NCBI GenBank assembly: GCA_035385585.1
Contig: DAOOKJ010000003.1
Location: 1 to 60,333 of the forward strand
Direction of reading: 5' to 3'
Length of the DNA stretch: 60,333 nt
Source of the DNA: DAOOKJ01 sp035385585
GTDB lineage: Bacteria; Patescibacteriota; Minisyncoccia; UBA6257
This document shows positions 8,643 through 16,623 of the stretch, one piece after another; the first letter of the stretch is position 1; each line of letters starts with the position of its first letter. Both the position numbers and the translations under genes were made by a program. The notes under the pieces were generated by a model. It saw nothing but the letters and a program-made list of their open reading frames with translations, did no database searches and was not told where the DNA came from.

Positions 8643-9266
8643 ATGTCCTTACCTAAACCAATTAAAAATTTAGCCGATTCCTTGGCGCAATTTCCCGGTA
8701 TCGGTCCACGCCAGGCTTTAAGACTGACTTTTTGGCTTTTGCATCAAAAAAAAGAAGTCCAAACAGAAGTACTAAAAAACTTTAATGATTTATTTTTGAA
8801 AATAAAACTTTGTCCTGAATGCGCATTTCCCTTTGAAATAAAAAACAATGATACCCTCTGCGAATTTTGCCGGGACAAAAGAAGAAATCACGCGATAATC
8901 TGTATTGTTGAAAAAGAAACTGATGTTTTATCTATTGAAAAAACAAATAAATACACCGGCCTTTATCATATTTTGGGAGGGCTTATTTCAGAAATAGACA
9001 AAGAAACAATCAAAAATTTAAACTTAACTACCCTAATTTCAAGAATAAAAAATAAAAGTAAAACCAATCAACCAGTTCGCGAATTGATTTTGGCTTTGAA
9101 TCCGACTTCAGAAGGAAATCTTACCAGTTATTACTTGGAAAAAGAAATAAAGAATCTCAATCTAAAAATAAAAATTACAAAACTCGCCAAAGGAATACCG
9201 ACTGGCGGAGATATTGAATTTGCTGATAGCGAAACTTTAATCAGCGCGCTGGAAGGAAGAAAGTAA
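8643..9266 (+). CDS. recR: Recombination protein RecR
   Basis: RecR helps RecO and RecF load RecA at gaps. The 207-residue protein has the N-terminal helix-hairpin-helix (LAQFPGIGPRQALRL), a four-cysteine zinc finger (CPEC...CEFC, about residues 57-76) and a Toprim domain with ILALNPTSEGN near 156. The ending KLAKGIPTGGDIEFAD is the family's conserved C-terminus. Length is standard. It stands alone after an AT-rich spacer, on the same strand as dnaB. Confidence 0.96.
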   Translation: MSLPKPIKNLADSLAQFPGIGPRQALRLTFWLLHQKKEVQTEVLKNFNDLFLKIKLCPECAFPFEIKNNDTLCEFCRDKRRNHAIICIVEKETDVLSIEKTNKYTGLYHILGGLISEIDKETIKNLNLTTLISRIKNKSKTNQPVRELILALNPTSEGNLTSYYLEKEIKNLNLKIKITKLAKGIPTGGDIEFADSETLISALEGRK

Positions 9267-9295
9267 CGCATCAAGAAAAAATATTTTCTTTATCC

Positions 9296-9610
9296 CTATT
9301 GTATTTCTTTTATCAAAACTTCCATATATGGCTGACGATGACCTTTCTTTTTGCGATAGCGGGTTTTTGAATGATATTTAAAGACAATTATTTTTTTCCC
9401 TTTTCCAACTTTCAGAATTTCACCAATTACTTTTTTTCCCTCTAAATAGGGTTTGCCAATCAAGGTTTTTCCTTTTTCGTCGGAAATTAAAAGCACTTTT
9501 TCAAACTCAACCTTATCCCCTTGTTTAAGGTCTTTTATTTTTTCTATCTTAATTTTTTGATTTGGGGAAACCAAATACTCCTTTCCGCCAGTCTCAATAA
9601 CTGCTAACAT
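9296..9610 (-). CDS. rplU: 50S ribosomal protein L21
   Basis: A 104-residue 23S-rRNA-binding protein of the large subunit. The sequence starts LAVIETGGKEYLVSPNQKI and ends in the basic segment FKYHSKTRYRKKKGHRQPYM, both typical of the family. The usual partner rpmA (L27) is not next to it. The upstream neighbour is a small membrane protein gene ending 5 bases before the start. Confidence 0.95.
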   Translation of the reverse strand: MLAVIETGGKEYLVSPNQKIKIEKIKDLKQGDKVEFEKVLLISDEKGKTLIGKPYLEGKKVIGEILKVGKGKKIIVFKYHSKTRYRKKKGHRQPYMEVLIKEIQ

Positions 9611-9614
9611 TTTA

Positions 9615-9947
9615 TTATAAATTTAAAAAATAAATTTGAAGACTAATCAGAAAAACTAAAACAACAATCACTATATTAGCATAATTTAAAATCTTTTTCA
9701 AATTTACTCCCTTTATTTCTACTTTCTTGTTTATTAAAAAATTAACTAAAATAAAAATAATTCCCAAAATATAAAAATTAAAAACCCTCTGCCTTTGAGT
9801 TAAAAAGTTAAAACCTAATTCATTTCTTTTTAAAACCACCGGAAAATTCGGCGCTGATTTTAAGTAAACTTTCAATATTAAAACAAAAGAGATTATAAGG
9901 AAAATTATCAAAAATAAATTAACCTTCTTTAAGTTATAAATCTTCAT
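9615..9947 (-). CDS. Small membrane protein, function unknown
   Basis: This 110-residue protein is not recognised. It has three hydrophobic segments (about residues 10-28, 58-74 and 89-108) separated by short basic stretches, so it should sit in the cytoplasmic membrane. It lies 5 bases upstream of rplU on the same strand and may share its message. No signature residues are seen. Confidence 0.6.
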   Translation of the reverse strand: MKIYNLKKVNLFLIIFLIISFVLILKVYLKSAPNFPVVLKRNELGFNFLTQRQRVFNFYILGIIFILVNFLINKKVEIKGVNLKKILNYANIVIVVLVFLISLQIYFLNL

Positions 9948-9995
9948 TGTTCTTTGTATCTCTATTTTTTGCTTAATAATTTCAACTTCTTAATA

Positions 9996-10871
9996 TTACA
10001 ATCTTTCCTTCATCCCATAAAAAAATTGCTGTTTTATCTCTTCTCCTTCCTTTTTGATTTTCTCCAGATCGTCATTTCTTACTATATCTTGAGACTCAAA
10101 ATAGTCCCAAGGAGGAACTAATTCGCTCTTTATTTTATTTTTAAGCTCTTTATCATTTATCTTCAATAAAGCTTCATTTATCATAGAACTGTTTTCCTCT
10201 TTCTTTATAAAAGAATTATAATACTCTAAATACTTTTCAACTAATAGCCTAACAGTTCCCGCTTTCACCGTTAACAAAATTCCTTGGTTTTTTTCTGTTT
10301 GTTGCATCTTTTTCTGCAAAACATCCTGAGCAATCGCAGTTGTAATTTGAATCGGGATAGCTTTTATTAATTCCTCTTTATTCTCATTTAACCTTTTTAC
10401 TACTAGAAAAGCGTCCGTGCCCTCCATCCGATCATCATAAGGAGAAGCCTGTTGGATTTCTACTTTGATATTATCCTCAGCTTTTATTAATCTGTCTTTT
10501 ATTAATTTCTCCTTTATCGCCTTTTGCATTTCCTCGCTGTTAATGTTCTTATGAAGATAACCAATGATTATCTTTTCACAAACAAAAGGAAAATTGATAG
10601 TTCTTTCCTTTTCTTTTTTATCAGCTATATTGGCCTCGCTCTCTCTTACCGCTTTAATGGTTTCTGGATTAGCACAGCCGCTTAATTTTCCCTTCCCTTG
10701 ATAAGTGGGAATATCATCAAAAAAAATTTGGAGGCTTGGCCAGATTTTTTTACAAAGGTCTCCTTCTTCTATTCTTTCATTTTCTTCTTTAGTAATTTCT
10801 TCGTTCTCCATTCTTATTATTTTTTCTTCCTCTCCAATAAAATTTAATTCTGAATAAGATTCTAAAGCCAT
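9996..10871 (-). CDS. Hypothetical cytosolic protein, possible nuclease-like core
   Basis: I do not recognise this 291-residue protein. It is hydrophilic and has no signal or membrane span. Around residues 140-180 it has ASPYDDRMEGTDAFLVVKR followed by IPIQITT, an acidic residue before one strand and a polar pair in the next. That spacing recalls PD-(D/E)xK nuclease-like folds, but the usual lysine is replaced and the match is weak. The remaining C-terminal part is helical and charged. It lies next to tRNA-Glu at the start of the hypothetical gene block. Confidence 0.6.
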   Translation of the reverse strand: MALESYSELNFIGEEEKIIRMENEEITKEENERIEEGDLCKKIWPSLQIFFDDIPTYQGKGKLSGCANPETIKAVRESEANIADKKEKERTINFPFVCEKIIIGYLHKNINSEEMQKAIKEKLIKDRLIKAEDNIKVEIQQASPYDDRMEGTDAFLVVKRLNENKEELIKAIPIQITTAIAQDVLQKKMQQTEKNQGILLTVKAGTVRLLVEKYLEYYNSFIKKEENSSMINEALLKINDKELKNKIKSELVPPWDYFESQDIVRNDDLEKIKKEGEEIKQQFFYGMKERL

Positions 10872-10886
10872 ATTTTAAATAATTTA

Positions 10887-10964
10887 TGGTGGCATGTGCG
10901 GGATTTGGACCCACGTTTCATCCGTGAGAGGGATGCGTCCTAGACCGGGCTAGACGAACATGCC
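10887..10964 (-). tRNA. tRNA-Glu (anticodon CTC), CCA encoded
   Basis: The minus-strand sequence folds as a tRNA: acceptor GGCATGT/ACATGCC, D-arm starting GTCTAG, anticodon stem CATCC/GGATG with loop CTCTCAC (anticodon CTC), T-arm GTGGG/CCCGC with loop TCCAAAT, discriminator A, and an encoded CCA. The T loop has C where position 55 is almost always T (pseudouridine in the RNA), which is unusual. A GIY-YIG remnant reads directly into its 5' end. Confidence 0.95.
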
Positions 10965-11137
10965 ACATAACTTTCAAGAGCCTTTCTGTTTTTTATTCTT
11001 TTAAGCCTCCTTTCCCACTGTCTTGCTTTTTTTAAAGTAAGAAATTCCTCCTGAGGTATTAAAATCCATAGGGAATAAAGCTTAGTCGAAAATACTTTAC
11101 CCTGGATCAGTAAAAGCTTCTTTTTCCGCAATAACAC
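10940..11137 (-). pseudogene. Remnant of a GIY-YIG nuclease gene running into tRNA-Glu
   Basis: The 65-residue frame contains GKVFSTK followed by EEFLTLKKARQWERRLKRI, which resembles the second half of small stand-alone GIY-YIG proteins (GKVFSTKYRRP...LIYYEEF...A..RE..LK). The GIY and YIG motifs, and the catalytic arginine that should precede this part, are missing. The last codons read through the 5' half of the tRNA-Glu gene and stop there. I infer a decayed gene whose 3' end lay against the tRNA. It could also be a short unrelated frame. Confidence 0.5.
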
Positions 11138-11155
11138 CCTAAAAAATTTTTAGGA

Positions 11156-11557
11156 CTAAAAATATTCTTCTAAAAATCTCTTTAACTCCTCATTGGTTCT
11201 CTCATTTGAAGAAATCGTTTTTTCCATCCGTTCTTTTAACCATTGTTCAAACTTATTTTTGTCATCAAATTCTTCTTTATTTATAACCCAATGTTCATCG
11301 TGCATTGTTGAACCTAAAATCTGAATAATTATTTTATTTTTATCATCTTTATATAATCTGTAATCTTGTCCATATATCAAATTTAATATTTCTTCATATG
11401 TCTTCCATTTATCTCCATTTTCAGGTGAGGGGGGCGGTGGTGGTGGTGCTTCGGTTGTAAGCTCTGGCAAGTTTTTTGTTGGATTTTGTTCCATCTCTTT
11501 TGCTTCCTTCTCTTTTTCTTTTTTTTGAGGAGGCATTGACTCGAATTCAATAGGCAT
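11156..11557 (-). CDS. Hypothetical protein with a polyproline tract
   Basis: This 133-residue protein is unrecognised. The first 30 residues are charged (K and E), then a proline-rich linker with a run of six or more prolines follows (residues ~38-44). The second part (about 50-133) is a compact charged domain containing WKTYEEILNLIYGQDYRLY and HDEHWVINKEEFD. Runs of proline normally stall ribosomes and need EF-P. It lies in a block of unknown genes reading leftward. Confidence 0.6.
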   Translation of the reverse strand: MPIEFESMPPQKKEKEKEAKEMEQNPTKNLPELTTEAPPPPPPSPENGDKWKTYEEILNLIYGQDYRLYKDDKNKIIIQILGSTMHDEHWVINKEEFDDKNKFEQWLKERMEKTISSNERTNEELKRFLEEYF

Positions 11558-11612
11558 AATATCATTTTGAAGTTAAAGTTTAAATTCGACCTTTATAATT
11601 GTATAATTATTA

Positions 11613-11838
11613 TTATTTATTTTCAATTAAAAATTTCTCTACTAAGGTCTTCATTTCTTCAGGACTAATTAGAAATAATTGTTCCATTTGGCCATCTATA
11701 TGATGGATTGTAAGCAATAATCACATCAGCATAATTATACCCTATTTCCATAGATTTTTTGCAGGAACTTTCTATAAATACAGCTTTGCCGTTTAAAATT
11801 GTTTTTATTTTAGAGTTCTTTCTGGCTTTTTCTTTCAC
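11613..11838 (-). pseudogene. Decayed partial copy of the 400-aa gene at 15010-16212
   Basis: In frame from 11838 the minus strand reads EKARKNSKIKTILNG, then VFIESSCKKSMEIGYNYAD and VIIAYNP. This matches EEARKNSKIEL, AFIEGTHKRAMEIGYENAD and IIVAYNP in the 400-residue protein. The frame stops soon after. A second frame then reads FLISPEEMKTLVEKF, which corresponds to LLTPEQIKNYMEEV further on in the paralogue. The fragment lacks both ends and has an internal deletion and frame change, so it is a broken duplicate. Confidence 0.75.
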
Positions 11839-11839
11839 G

Positions 11840-13858
11840 TTATTTTGTAATTTTAATTTTTTCTCGAAATAAGGGATATTGATTTTTGAAATTTTCTATC
11901 TCCTGCATTTTTTTATAAGCATCATTTTTAGGGATAAAAATATTAATGTCGTCTACTTCTTCCAAATTTATGGCTCCTTTAATTACTGCTACGATATAAG
12001 GTTCTATCTGTGGATTATCATTCAGTGTAGTAATTGGTTCTAATACTAATCCTGGTAATGCTCTTTTAATATTAAGTATAGATTTTATTATAGAAATATG
12101 TTCTAATGAAAATGAAAAGTAATCCTTGTTATGACCTTCAAAATAAAAAAAGATGCGATCTTTAAGATTTATCGGTTTTATTAAGAAGAAAACGTCGCCA
12201 TACCCTCCCCCTGTACCCCCTCTTTTAAACTCGTTGAAATTTACTGTTTGTCGCCCCCCGATAAAAGTTCCATAAACTAATGGAGTGCCACGTTCAAAAC
12301 CAAAGTCCATTTCTTGAGGATGTATGGCATTTCCCTTAAGTTCTAATTCACCCCAATATAGAGGATCCTTTTCCCTCATCTTTATTAGCTCTAGAGTCGG
12401 ATAAATATATCCTGTGTCTAAAATCTTTTCTAAACTCTTAAAATCTCGATTAGTACAAATATAATTCTGTTTGTTAACTAACTCTTGTTGCTGTTTTAGC
12501 AGTTGAAAAACTAATTTCTTATCAAACTTTTTTGTATATCTTTCTTTATTTTTATAAAATATTTTTTGACTCTCTTGATCAGCTTCGATTTGATCTTGTG
12601 CACTAATGGCTTTTTCTCGTACTTTATCTCCCATTGTATTAGAAATTAAATAAAACAAACTATGATATAAACCATTATCAGATACGTTACGTAATAACTG
12701 TTCTTGTCCAATGTAAGGTATTGGTTTGTCTAAAATTTTTGTTATACCTTCATCTAATAAAATCGATATATTCTCTTTTGGGGCACGACTTACTTCTTCC
12801 ATTTTTATTAAGTCGGGTAAGTGTGACACTGCAAAATCTTTTAATTTCACTGATAGATTATGTATTTGTATTATATTAAGATTTTTTTTCTTGTTATCAG
12901 ACGTTATATTCATCATTTGCTCGAGATTAATATCTTGCTCCTTGAAATCATCTAATGCCTTATGAATATGGTAGATAACCCACTCTAAATCTTTTTTCAA
13001 TGTTCCAAAACCATTATCAGTATAGTAATCGATATCTATATCTATTAAATTTCCTTTCTGAATTTGTTCCTCTAAATTTTGTCTTTGATTTTCTCGTTCC
13101 TTTTGTTTGTTTAATAGTAACGAAAAGTACTCTAATTTTCTTTTGTCTCCATTTTGCCCATACTGTTTTTGTAAAATTTGACTCGCACCTTCTAAAGTAT
13201 TAATTAATTTATTCGCTACTTCGGAAATGGTTTCTTCTTTATAAGAAGATACAATATCTTCTAATGCTTTATCTAAAGCAACAGAATCTCTTTTGTCTAT
13301 TATATTCATTAATTCGGTAATCTCTGATTTAATCAATTGCATTTCTTTACTTAATCGTGTTTCTGCAAATAACTTATTTTTTTGTTTAACCTTAATACCG
13401 CCATAGATAGAGGATACAGTAAAAAATTCCGCTAATTGTGTTCTTGTATTTTTGAAAGACTCAATATTTATTCTCTTAATATTAGAATCTATTTTTGAAT
13501 CGTTTTCTATATTTTGTTTATAATATTCTTCGTCCCTCAATGTTACTTTAAAGTATGGGAATACTTCTGCCTCTAAATAATCCATAAGCTCTTTTTTCTC
13601 AAGGGAATCTCCGTACAAACCTTTGTTTATTAACCAATAGGAATTGAACATTTCACTTAGATATTCTTTGGAATAATTTGCATTTGCTCCTCGCTTATCT
13701 GGAGTTTTTTGAACTTTATCTTCTGGTTTATAAGTATCCTCATTTAACTTATTTAAAACATTAGGAGATTGATTTTCTATCTGTTGATCAGGATTATCCA
13801 GCGAACCGCTTCCGCTAAATACCTCTGGTGAATAATTAATTTGATTGAAATTAGGCAT
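11840..13858 (-). CDS. Large hypothetical protein, possible ADP-ribosyltransferase-like C-terminus
   Basis: Unrecognised protein. I start it at the ATG at 13858 (MPNFNQINYSPEVF, 672 residues) because this N-terminus resembles that of the 400-residue protein nearby; an upstream start at 13909 is possible. Residues ~20-80 are low-complexity and the middle is helical with coiled-coil character. The last ~200 residues look like a folded domain: YICTNRDFKSLEKILDTGYI, then YGDVFFLIKPINLKDR, then YIVAVIKGAINLEEVDDI. That order of strands recalls ADP-ribosyltransferase-like proteins of the DarT type, but I see no certain catalytic residues. No membrane span. Confidence 0.6.
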   Translation of the reverse strand: MPNFNQINYSPEVFSGSGSLDNPDQQIENQSPNVLNKLNEDTYKPEDKVQKTPDKRGANANYSKEYLSEMFNSYWLINKGLYGDSLEKKELMDYLEAEVFPYFKVTLRDEEYYKQNIENDSKIDSNIKRINIESFKNTRTQLAEFFTVSSIYGGIKVKQKNKLFAETRLSKEMQLIKSEITELMNIIDKRDSVALDKALEDIVSSYKEETISEVANKLINTLEGASQILQKQYGQNGDKRKLEYFSLLLNKQKERENQRQNLEEQIQKGNLIDIDIDYYTDNGFGTLKKDLEWVIYHIHKALDDFKEQDINLEQMMNITSDNKKKNLNIIQIHNLSVKLKDFAVSHLPDLIKMEEVSRAPKENISILLDEGITKILDKPIPYIGQEQLLRNVSDNGLYHSLFYLISNTMGDKVREKAISAQDQIEADQESQKIFYKNKERYTKKFDKKLVFQLLKQQQELVNKQNYICTNRDFKSLEKILDTGYIYPTLELIKMREKDPLYWGELELKGNAIHPQEMDFGFERGTPLVYGTFIGGRQTVNFNEFKRGGTGGGYGDVFFLIKPINLKDRIFFYFEGHNKDYFSFSLEHISIIKSILNIKRALPGLVLEPITTLNDNPQIEPYIVAVIKGAINLEEVDDINIFIPKNDAYKKMQEIENFKNQYPLFREKIKITK

Positions 13859-13862
13859 AATT

Positions 13863-14226
13863 TTATATTTCTGAGCAATTAGTGGCACCCATAATAGCAT
13901 CATCGCCATAATTAATTTTTATTCGTTCCCTATTAGTTATAATATCTCTTCTACCTTTAGCACAGATAGTAATTCCAATTGTTTTAGAAAGATTTTTAAC
14001 AAATTCAACTTTATCTAAAAAATTCTCTGGCATTTGCAAATTGTAATAATCACTCATTGATTTTAATTCACCGCTATTTGGTGTTACTATTACTTTTGCC
14101 TTTTTTAATTTATCAATATATTTTGTTTCTAAAATAATACCTATTGCATTAGCATCTATATAGAAAAACCAGGTTATTCTCTCTTTCGCTGTTCTTATAT
14201 TTATTGACTTTTTCTGCTCTAAATTG
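13863..14226 (-). pseudogene. Fragment of an NAD(P)H-hydrate dehydratase (YjeF/CARKD C-terminal domain)
   Basis: One open frame reads FYIDANAIGIILETKYIDKL, then KAKVIVTPNSGELKSMS, then FLDKVEFVKNLSKTIGITI, CAKGRRDIITNRERIKINY and a degraded end. This follows the ADP-dependent NAD(P)H-hydrate dehydratase pattern: D-A-DAL, TPHPGE, KG..D.I, and the G-GTGD nucleotide motif. Here the GTGD motif is garbled and the N-terminal half is absent. There is no start codon before the conserved part. It is a remnant, overlapped by the upstream edge of the 672-residue gene. Confidence 0.7.
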
Positions 14227-14251
14227 AATTACATAAATTCTATTCTAAAAT

Positions 14252-14965
14252 TTAGCTATTTTTATTGTTTGGATTCTTAACATTTTTTTCTTTTTCTCTT
14301 TTATCATCCTCCTTAAAACCGATTTCCTCCCCGGGCTCCTCTGGTTCCAATTCCCCTAAAATTTCCTCTTCTAAAGTTTGGCTACTACCCTCCTTTTTAT
14401 TTACAACATCTATTGTAATTTCATCTAGTGGAACAGCCGCCTTCAAGGGGCCGTGTCTATACCGCACAGATTCTCTTATGAATTCTTTAATATATATATA
14501 ATATTGAGAAAACCGCCAACTTTTATCCTCTCTTGCCTTATAACCACTTTTTCCCAACATTTGGGTTAAGACATGTTCTATTAAGTCTTCCTCATCAAAA
14601 GGATAAAGATATTTATTAATTTCACCTTTTAAAACCCCCATCTGTCCAAAATGAGAAATCATAGCTTGTTTAATTTCTTCTTTAAGCAATTCATAATTTT
14701 CTTCAAACCACTTATCATCTCTTTTTTCTATCCGAGTATGGTAATTAAGATAAAGCCACCCCCTCTTTTTTGCTCTTAAAGCAGTATCCTTTGAAACACC
14801 AAACTTTTTCCTAATCTCTTGAGTAGTTAGTTGAGGGTCAATAAGAATCTTTTTTCTTTCTATTGATTCGCCTCTTTTTTGGTTAGAACCATTTTCTTCA
14901 TTTTCTTCATCTTCTTTTTTTTTATCTTTCATTTGACTCTGATAAATTTTGTCTAAATTTTCCAT
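14252..14965 (-). CDS. Helix-turn-helix protein, probable DNA-binding regulator
   Basis: A 237-residue hydrophilic protein. After a charged, low-complexity N-terminus (to about residue 40) it has a likely helix-turn-helix LTTQEIRKKFGVSKDTALRA at about 46-65. A helical middle follows (WFEENYELLKEEIKQAMISH, then LIEHVLTQMLGK), and the tail is acidic and disordered. The conserved part recalls small sigma-factor-like or replication-type proteins, but I cannot name the family. It lies 44 bases downstream of the 400-residue gene and may be co-transcribed with it. Confidence 0.65.
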   Translation of the reverse strand: MENLDKIYQSQMKDKKKEDEENEENGSNQKRGESIERKKILIDPQLTTQEIRKKFGVSKDTALRAKKRGWLYLNYHTRIEKRDDKWFEENYELLKEEIKQAMISHFGQMGVLKGEINKYLYPFDEEDLIEHVLTQMLGKSGYKAREDKSWRFSQYYIYIKEFIRESVRYRHGPLKAAVPLDEITIDVVNKKEGSSQTLEEEILGELEPEEPGEEIGFKEDDKREKEKNVKNPNNKNS

Positions 14966-15009
14966 GAATTTAAATGTTTTATATTTATATTACGCCCTTA
15001 AAAATTAAA

Positions 15010-16212
15010 TTAGCCTTCTTTAAAACGTAATTCTATCTCCTCTCTCAATTCTCTCAACTGCTTCAATCTTTCTTCCTTACTTTTTATCAAATTTTTCAAA
15101 TTATTCATTTTTTCCTCTAAATCTCCTAAAGTACTATCATCACGCAACCCAAAAATTTTTTTAATTTCTTCAACCGCTGTCCCCCTCCTGTAATTACTAT
15201 CTTTTATAGAAAGAGTTATTTCATTCTCTAAACGCCTTAAACTCACTATTTTATCTTCTAGCATTACTTCTTCCATATAATTTTTAATTTGTTCCGGAGT
15301 AAGCAAGGGGTCTTTTCCAATCGGTGAACCAATAATATTCTGCTGACCGCCCCACTTTGGGTCAATTTTTTTTAATCTCTCTAATAATTTTTTAATATCA
15401 AAATCTACATTATTATCTCTTCTTGCAATGGTAAACTTTGGCGTAATAATTCCGTTTCCCCAATCAAACTTAGGATTATAAGCAACAATTATATCGGCAT
15501 TTTCATATCCTATCTCCATTGCTCTCTTATGCGTTCCTTCTATAAAAGCAATTGTATTGTCAGCGAATAATTCTATTTTAGAATTTTTTCTTGCTTCTTC
15601 TAAACTTTCCTTATCTTTTAAATATAATTCTTCAATTTCTTTGTCTTCCACTTCATTTGTCAAAAGTTTTTTAACAAACAAAAGATTCTCTTCTATTGGT
15701 TTCCTTTCTTCAAAAACTTTATAATAAGCGGCTCGCAATTTCTGATTTGCCTCAGTCCAATCTTTATCTTCAATTTTTAATAATTCTTGTCCTTGTTCTT
15801 TAAAAACTTTTGGTCCTAATCTATCTAAAATTCCTATTGCCTTGGCTAAATTTTCATCAAAATTTTTATTTTCTTTTCTTAGCATTAAAACCGCCATTGC
15901 GCCTAAAGAATCCAAATCCTGACGAACAGTTGCCATTTTCCCTTCTGAAACTTTAGATAAATCAAATTCTAAAGCCTGTTCAATTGCTGAAGGAGTTTCG
16001 GGAGTATCATTATCTTTATGATGGTCAAGATTTATTCCTTCAAAACCAGGAGTGGTAATTTCTATCCCTATTTCAATTCCTTCGTAATTAGGTTCTTTCG
16101 GGTTTATAATAGTGACTTCGGATTTAATTTTTTCTAACTCAATTTTATCTTTGTTATCCGGGCCACCACCTCCTTCTTCAGGTGAATAAAAAGTTTGATT
16201 TAAATTAAGCAT
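15010..16212 (-). CDS. Hypothetical protein with a DHH-like motif
   Basis: A 400-residue protein. The N-terminus MLNLNQTFYSPE is nearly shared with the 672-residue protein at 11840-13858. Near residues 60-110 it reads INLDHHKDND and later MATVRQDLDSLGAMAVLML, which suggests a divergent DHH-type phosphoesterase fold with metal-binding Asp/His. The middle has AFIEGTHKRAMEIGYENADI, and the C-terminus is a coiled coil rich in E, K and L. A broken partial copy lies at 11613-11838. Its catalytic state is uncertain. Confidence 0.65.
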   Translation of the reverse strand: MLNLNQTFYSPEEGGGGPDNKDKIELEKIKSEVTIINPKEPNYEGIEIGIEITTPGFEGINLDHHKDNDTPETPSAIEQALEFDLSKVSEGKMATVRQDLDSLGAMAVLMLRKENKNFDENLAKAIGILDRLGPKVFKEQGQELLKIEDKDWTEANQKLRAAYYKVFEERKPIEENLLFVKKLLTNEVEDKEIEELYLKDKESLEEARKNSKIELFADNTIAFIEGTHKRAMEIGYENADIIVAYNPKFDWGNGIITPKFTIARRDNNVDFDIKKLLERLKKIDPKWGGQQNIIGSPIGKDPLLTPEQIKNYMEEVMLEDKIVSLRRLENEITLSIKDSNYRRGTAVEEIKKIFGLRDDSTLGDLEEKMNNLKNLIKSKEERLKQLRELREEIELRFKEG

Positions 16213-16287
16213 ATTTTTTATTAATTTATATTTACCTCTACATTATATCACTCATATCTAGAATTATCAAAGAATTATGATAAACCT

Positions 16288-16446
16288 CTGAAGGGCAGAC
16301 TAATCGGATAAAATATTTAAAAAAGTAGTGAAGGAGAGAGTTTTTTATCCTCCATAGCTTTAAGCGTAGGGGGATTCCTTCGTTCCTGAAAATCAGGGGA
16401 AGGGGCACTACTCTTTTTATATCCTTTTTGTCTGCCCTTCAGAGGT
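16288..16446 (-). ncRNA. Candidate structured RNA closed by a 16-bp perfect stem
   Basis: CCTCTGAAGGGCAGAC (16288-16303) is the exact reverse complement of 16431-16446. Pairing resumes further in with GTAGTG/CACTAC, and two smaller hairpins fit inside (one is CCTGA/TCAGG within CCTTC/GAAGG on the minus strand). No reading frame fills the 159 bases. A TGTGCTATAAT extended -10 lies at 16485-16494 on the minus strand, placing a start near 16478, just before the element. It does not match SRP RNA, tmRNA or RNase P RNA. A 6S-like RNA or an orphan riboswitch is possible. A small inverted-repeat element is the alternative. Confidence 0.55.
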
Positions 16447-16502
16447 AACGACTGAAATTTAAGTCGCTACTTAATTACTGATGTATTATAGCACATTACT
16501 TC

Positions 16503-16581
16503 TCTCCTCCTTCAAACCTAAGATAAAAAATCTTAAACTTGAAGGAAGAAAGGAGGTTTTAACCCAATTATGGAAACCTCC
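16503..16581 (-). repeat. H1 palindromic element, copy 1
   Basis: First of five related elements. On the plus strand the hairpin is CCTTCAA, ACC, TAAGAT, loop, ATCTTA, AAC, TTGAAGG, enclosed by CTCCTCC and GGAGG. The GGAGGTTT arm can instead pair with AAACCTCC about 15 bases further on. It starts 42 bases past the stop of the 58-residue gene and is followed by the promoter and RNA candidate at 16288-16490. It lacks the AAGGTGCTAAGAGG flank seen in the other four copies. Confidence 0.8.
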
Positions 16582-16623
16582 CAAAAACTCCATTTAAACC
16601 CATTTACTCGTTCGATTTTATAT

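Noticed and set aside
16288..16446. A small inverted-repeat transposon (MITE)
   Set aside because: The 16-bp arms are perfect, but no matching target-site duplication flanks them (ATAAA on the left, TAACG on the right) and inner pairing continues, which suits an RNA better.
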